The notes beneath the pieces are model-generated. The model was not told the DNA's origin and ran no database searches. It was given only the letters and a program-made list of their open reading frames with translations. This document shows positions 34,548 to 36,931 of a stretch of 36,931 nt of DNA, in pieces (position 1 is the stretch's first letter; every line of letters starts with the position of its first letter). The DNA is from an uncultured Methylopila sp. GTDB lineage: Bacteria > Pseudomonadota > Alphaproteobacteria > Rhizobiales > Methylopilaceae. The translations under genes and the position numbers were made by a program. Location of the stretch: contig CABHPB010000134.1 in NCBI GenBank assembly GCA_902168115.1, positions 1 through 36,931 on the forward strand. Direction: 5' to 3'.

Positions 34548-36863
34548 ATGGCGCGCGGTCCAGAGCGTGCGAGGCCGAGGGTCGGCGCGATCGGCGCGCC
34601 GGCGGGCGCGCGCGCGGACGGCGCATCCCCGACGCGGCTCGCCTCTTCCTCGCGCGACTGGCTGCTGGCGCGGCTCGCGGAGGAGGCCGAGGCGGGCCGG
34701 CCGGCGCTTTGGCTGCCGGTCGCCGTCGGGATCGGCGTCGCCGTCTATTTCGCAGCGGCGCGGGAGCCGGCGCTTTGGGCCGCGACCGCTGTCTTCGTCG
34801 CGACTGCCGCGCTGGTCGTCGCCCTGCGCCGGCGTTTCGTCGCGCTCGGGCTCGCTCTCGCGCTCGCCGGCGCCGCAGGCGGCTTCCTCGCCGCCAAGAC
34901 GGCGACCTTGCGCGCGGACGCGCCGCTCCTCCAGCGAACGGTGAGGGCGGAGGTCGTCGGACGCGTCCTGTCGGTCGAGCCGCGCCAGCAGGGCCGCCGG
35001 CGGGTGACGCTCGCCGTCGAACGCTTCGGATCGATGGACGACGGGGAGGGGCCGCGGAAGGTGCGTGTGACGCTCGGCGCCAGGCCGGCCTTCTCCGCCG
35101 GCGACCGAGTCTCGCTCACCGCCTGGTGGCGTCCGCCCGACGGGCCGGTGCGCCCCGGCGGCTACGACTTCGCGCGCGTCGCCTATTTCCAGGGGCTCGG
35201 CGCCAGCGCCTTCGCGCCCTCGAACGTGAAGGCGCTCGGCCGCGCGGACAGCGAAGGGTTCTGGAGCGATGCGTCGGCCGCGCTGGAGCGGCTGCGGGAA
35301 CGGCTGACGGCACGCATCTCGACCGCGATCGGCGGGCCGGAAGGAACCGTCGCCGCAGCCCTCGTCACCGGCGTTCAGGGGCCGATCCCCCAGGCGACCG
35401 AGGATGAACTCCGCGCGGCGGGCCTCAGCCACATCCTGTCGATTTCCGGGCTCCACATGGCGCTGATCGCGGGCACGCTGTTCTGGCTCGCCCGGGCTGC
35501 GTTCGCGCTGTTTCCCGCGATCGCGCTGCGCTGGCCGATCAAGGGGCTTTCCGCCGCCTTCGCGCTCGCCGGCGCGACCTTCTACCTCGCGCTCTCCGGG
35601 GCCGAGGTCGCGACCCAGCGGTCCTACGTGATGATCGCCATCGCCTTCCTCGCGATCATCTTCGGCCGGGCGGCGATCTCGGCGCGCAATCTCGCGCTTG
35701 CGGCGCTCCTCGTGCTGGTCTGGACGCCCGAGGCGATGCTCGGCCCGAGCTTCCAGATGTCGTTCGCCGCGGTGGCGGCGCTCGTCGCCTGGTTCGAGAC
35801 CCGGCGGGACCGTCCCGCCGCCCCGGCGCTGGAGACCGCCGCGGCGCGCTTCTGGCGCGGCGCGACCACCGCCTGCGTGCTCGCGGTGATGACGACGCTG
35901 ATTGCAGGGCTCGCGACCGCGCCCTTCGCCGCCTATCACTTCCACCGCGTCACGCCTTATGCGCTCGCCGGCAACGCGCTGGCGACGCCGCTCCTCAGCC
36001 TGATCGTCATGCCGAGCGTCGTCGGCGGCCTGATGTTCGCCCCGCTCGGGCTCGACGGCGTCTGGTGGGACCTGATGGGGCTCGGCCTTTCGGGCGTGCT
36101 CGCCGTAGCGAAGGCCGTCGCGTCCTGGCCCGGCTCGGAGCAAAACGTGCTGGCCTTCGGGCAGGGCGCGCTGTCGCTGTTCGCTTTCGGGATCGTGTGG
36201 CTCTGCCTCTGGCGCACGGCGCTGCGATGGGCGGCCGTTCCGGTCCTCGCGGCGGCGCTCGCGCTGGCGGCGTTTCCGGCGCGGCCGGACCTCGTGATCG
36301 ACGCCGGCGGACGCTCGCTCGCCGCGCGCGGCCCGGACGGCCGGCTGCAGCTCGTCGCCGAGAAGCCGACGAGCTTTTCGGGCCGGGTCTGGCTCGCCGC
36401 CGACGCCGCGACGCCGCCGCAGAAGGGCGCGGCGAGCGACGTGCGCTGCGACGACTACGGCTGCACCGCGCCGCTCTCGGGCGGCGGGATCGCCTCGCTG
36501 GTCAACGACGCGCGCGCCTTCGACGAGGACTGCCGGATCGCCGCGCTGATCGTCACGTCGCTGAAGGCGCCGGCGGCCTGCGCGGAGACCGCCGCGGTGA
36601 TCGACCGCGACGCGCTCGACGCGACAGGGTCGCTCGAGCTCACACGCCACGACGCCGCCTTCCGCGCCGTCCCAGCGCGCGACCCGTCCGGCGCCCGGCC
36701 CTGGGAGCGCCGCGGCTCGGGCCCCCCGCCGGAGCAAGCGCTACGGCTGGTCTTCGCGCCGAAGACGGCGTCGTTGCCGATGGCCTTCGAGCGGCCGGTC
36801 AATCCGACCGACGAGGACAGTGCGGAGCCTGCGTCTTCAGACGATGACGGCGTTGGGGATTGA
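34548..36863 (+). CDS. comEC: ComEC/Rec2 family DNA-uptake channel protein
   Basis: Inner-membrane channel for import of single-stranded DNA during natural transformation. The 771-aa protein has N-terminal helices (about 55-115), a periplasmic DUF4131 OB-like domain (about 130-240), and the competence core with [17 protein letters not shown] (from about residue 293), [14 protein letters not shown] and [19 protein letters not shown]. The C-terminal part (about 575-771) starts like the beta-lactamase-like domain ([16 protein letters not shown]) but lacks HxHxDH, as usual in alphaproteobacterial ComEC. The stop is 16 bases before adapter sequence, and the acidic tail looks like a natural end, so the gene is probably complete. 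lexA normally lies beyond it. Confidence 0.92.
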   Translation: MARGPERARPRVGAIGAPAGARADGASPTRLASSSRDWLLARLAEEAEAGRPALWLPVAVGIGVAVYFAAAREPALWAATAVFVATAALVVALRRRFVALGLALALAGAAGGFLAAKTATLRADAPLLQRTVRAEVVGRVLSVEPRQQGRRRVTLAVERFGSMDDGEGPRKVRVTLGARPAFSAGDRVSLTAWWRPPDGPVRPGGYDFARVAYFQGLGASAFAPSNVKALGRADSEGFWSDASAALERLRERLTARISTAIGGPEGTVAAALVTGVQGPIPQATEDELRAAGLSHILSISGLHMALIAGTLFWLARAAFALFPAIALRWPIKGLSAAFALAGATFYLALSGAEVATQRSYVMIAIAFLAIIFGRAAISARNLALAALLVLVWTPEAMLGPSFQMSFAAVAALVAWFETRRDRPAAPALETAAARFWRGATTACVLAVMTTLIAGLATAPFAAYHFHRVTPYALAGNALATPLLSLIVMPSVVGGLMFAPLGLDGVWWDLMGLGLSGVLAVAKAVASWPGSEQNVLAFGQGALSLFAFGIVWLCLWRTALRWAAVPVLAAALALAAFPARPDLVIDAGGRSLAARGPDGRLQLVAEKPTSFSGRVWLAADAATPPQKGAASDVRCDDYGCTAPLSGGGIASLVNDARAFDEDCRIAALIVTSLKAPAACAETAAVIDRDALDATGSLELTRHDAAFRAVPARDPSGARPWERRGSGPPPEQALRLVFAPKTASLPMAFERPVNPTDEDSAEPASSDDDGVGD

Positions 36864-36879
36864 AGCGCGCTCCCTCCCC

Positions 36880-36931
36880 CTGTCTCTTATACACATCTGA
36901 CGCTGCCGACGATCTACTCTGTGTAGATCTC
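36880..36931. other. Illumina Nextera adapter read-through (artifact)
   Basis: CTGTCTCTTATACACATCT (36880-36898) is the Tn5 mosaic end used in Nextera libraries. It is followed by GACGCTGCCGACGA (36899-36912), the read-1 adapter complement, an eight-base index TCTACTCT (36913-36920), and GTGTAGATCTC (36921-36931), the start of the P5 complement. These 52 bases are not genomic; the real sequence ends at about 36879. Confidence 0.97.

Noticed and set aside
34080-36737. Open frame of about 885 codons opposite comEC
   Set aside because: Arg/Gly/Glu-rich shadow; its C-terminal part is gltX read in a wrong frame.

Overview
The window is about 36.9 kb of GC-rich DNA (roughly 70% by eye). It comes from an alphaproteobacterium, most likely order Hyphomicrobiales (Rhizobiales). 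Evidence for this: the order birA-rnj-mce-DUF1467-proS-lolC-lolD-dnaE-rpsB-tsf-pyrH-frr-uppS-cdsA-dxr-rseP-bamA-lpxD-fabZ / gltA-gltX / comEC is the conserved backbone of that order; ProRS is the short alphaproteobacterial form; S2 carries the long C-terminal extension seen in that group; and a GAAC-N7-GAAC LexA box is present. The species cannot be named. The last 52 bases are Illumina Nextera adapter, so this is the end of a draft contig.

Layout. 1-5330: biotin ligase, RNase J, methylmalonyl-CoA epimerase, a small DUF1467 membrane protein and a soluble two-PAS chemoreceptor, separated by intergenic palindromic repeats. 5331-5945: a gene-free stretch with a terminator and a possible minus-strand small RNA. 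5946-7271: proS. 7420-13224: an accessory block between proS and lolC. Its plus-strand half is a periplasmic sulfurtransferase plus a YeeE/TsuA-type thiosulfate transporter. Its minus-strand half is a periplasmic protein, a membrane cytochrome b, a Tat-exported molybdopterin oxidoreductase and two small secreted proteins, one Met-rich. 13535-19286: lolC-lolD, a 36-codon gene behind a LexA box, and dnaE. 19518-29958: the rpsB to bamA translation/envelope run, closed by a strong terminator. 30049-31427: a shortened lpxD-like gene and fabZ. 31499-34450 (minus): gltA and gltX. 34548-36863: comEC.

Main points. (1) The minus-strand accessory genes look like the MrpX/YedY1/YedZ1 system described in Azospira for scavenging reactive chlorine. 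Two close matches to the sigma-F (ECF) promoter GTAACC-N16-CGAA lie exactly upstream of the Met-rich protein and of the cytochrome b/molybdoenzyme pair, so a small regulon can be read from the sequence. (2) A 36-aa single-span membrane protein between lolD and dnaE sits behind a promoter overlapped by a perfect LexA box. It is a candidate SOS-induced peptide analogous to Caulobacter SidA. (3) The usual lpxD-fabZ-lpxA-lpxI-lpxB-gltA order is broken: lpxA, lpxI and lpxB are absent, and the LpxD-like protein lacks its last coils and C-terminal helices. Lipid A synthesis is therefore relocated, altered or lost. (4) The intergenic spaces carry two palindromic repeat families, one with stems that covary around a fixed CTTGA loop.
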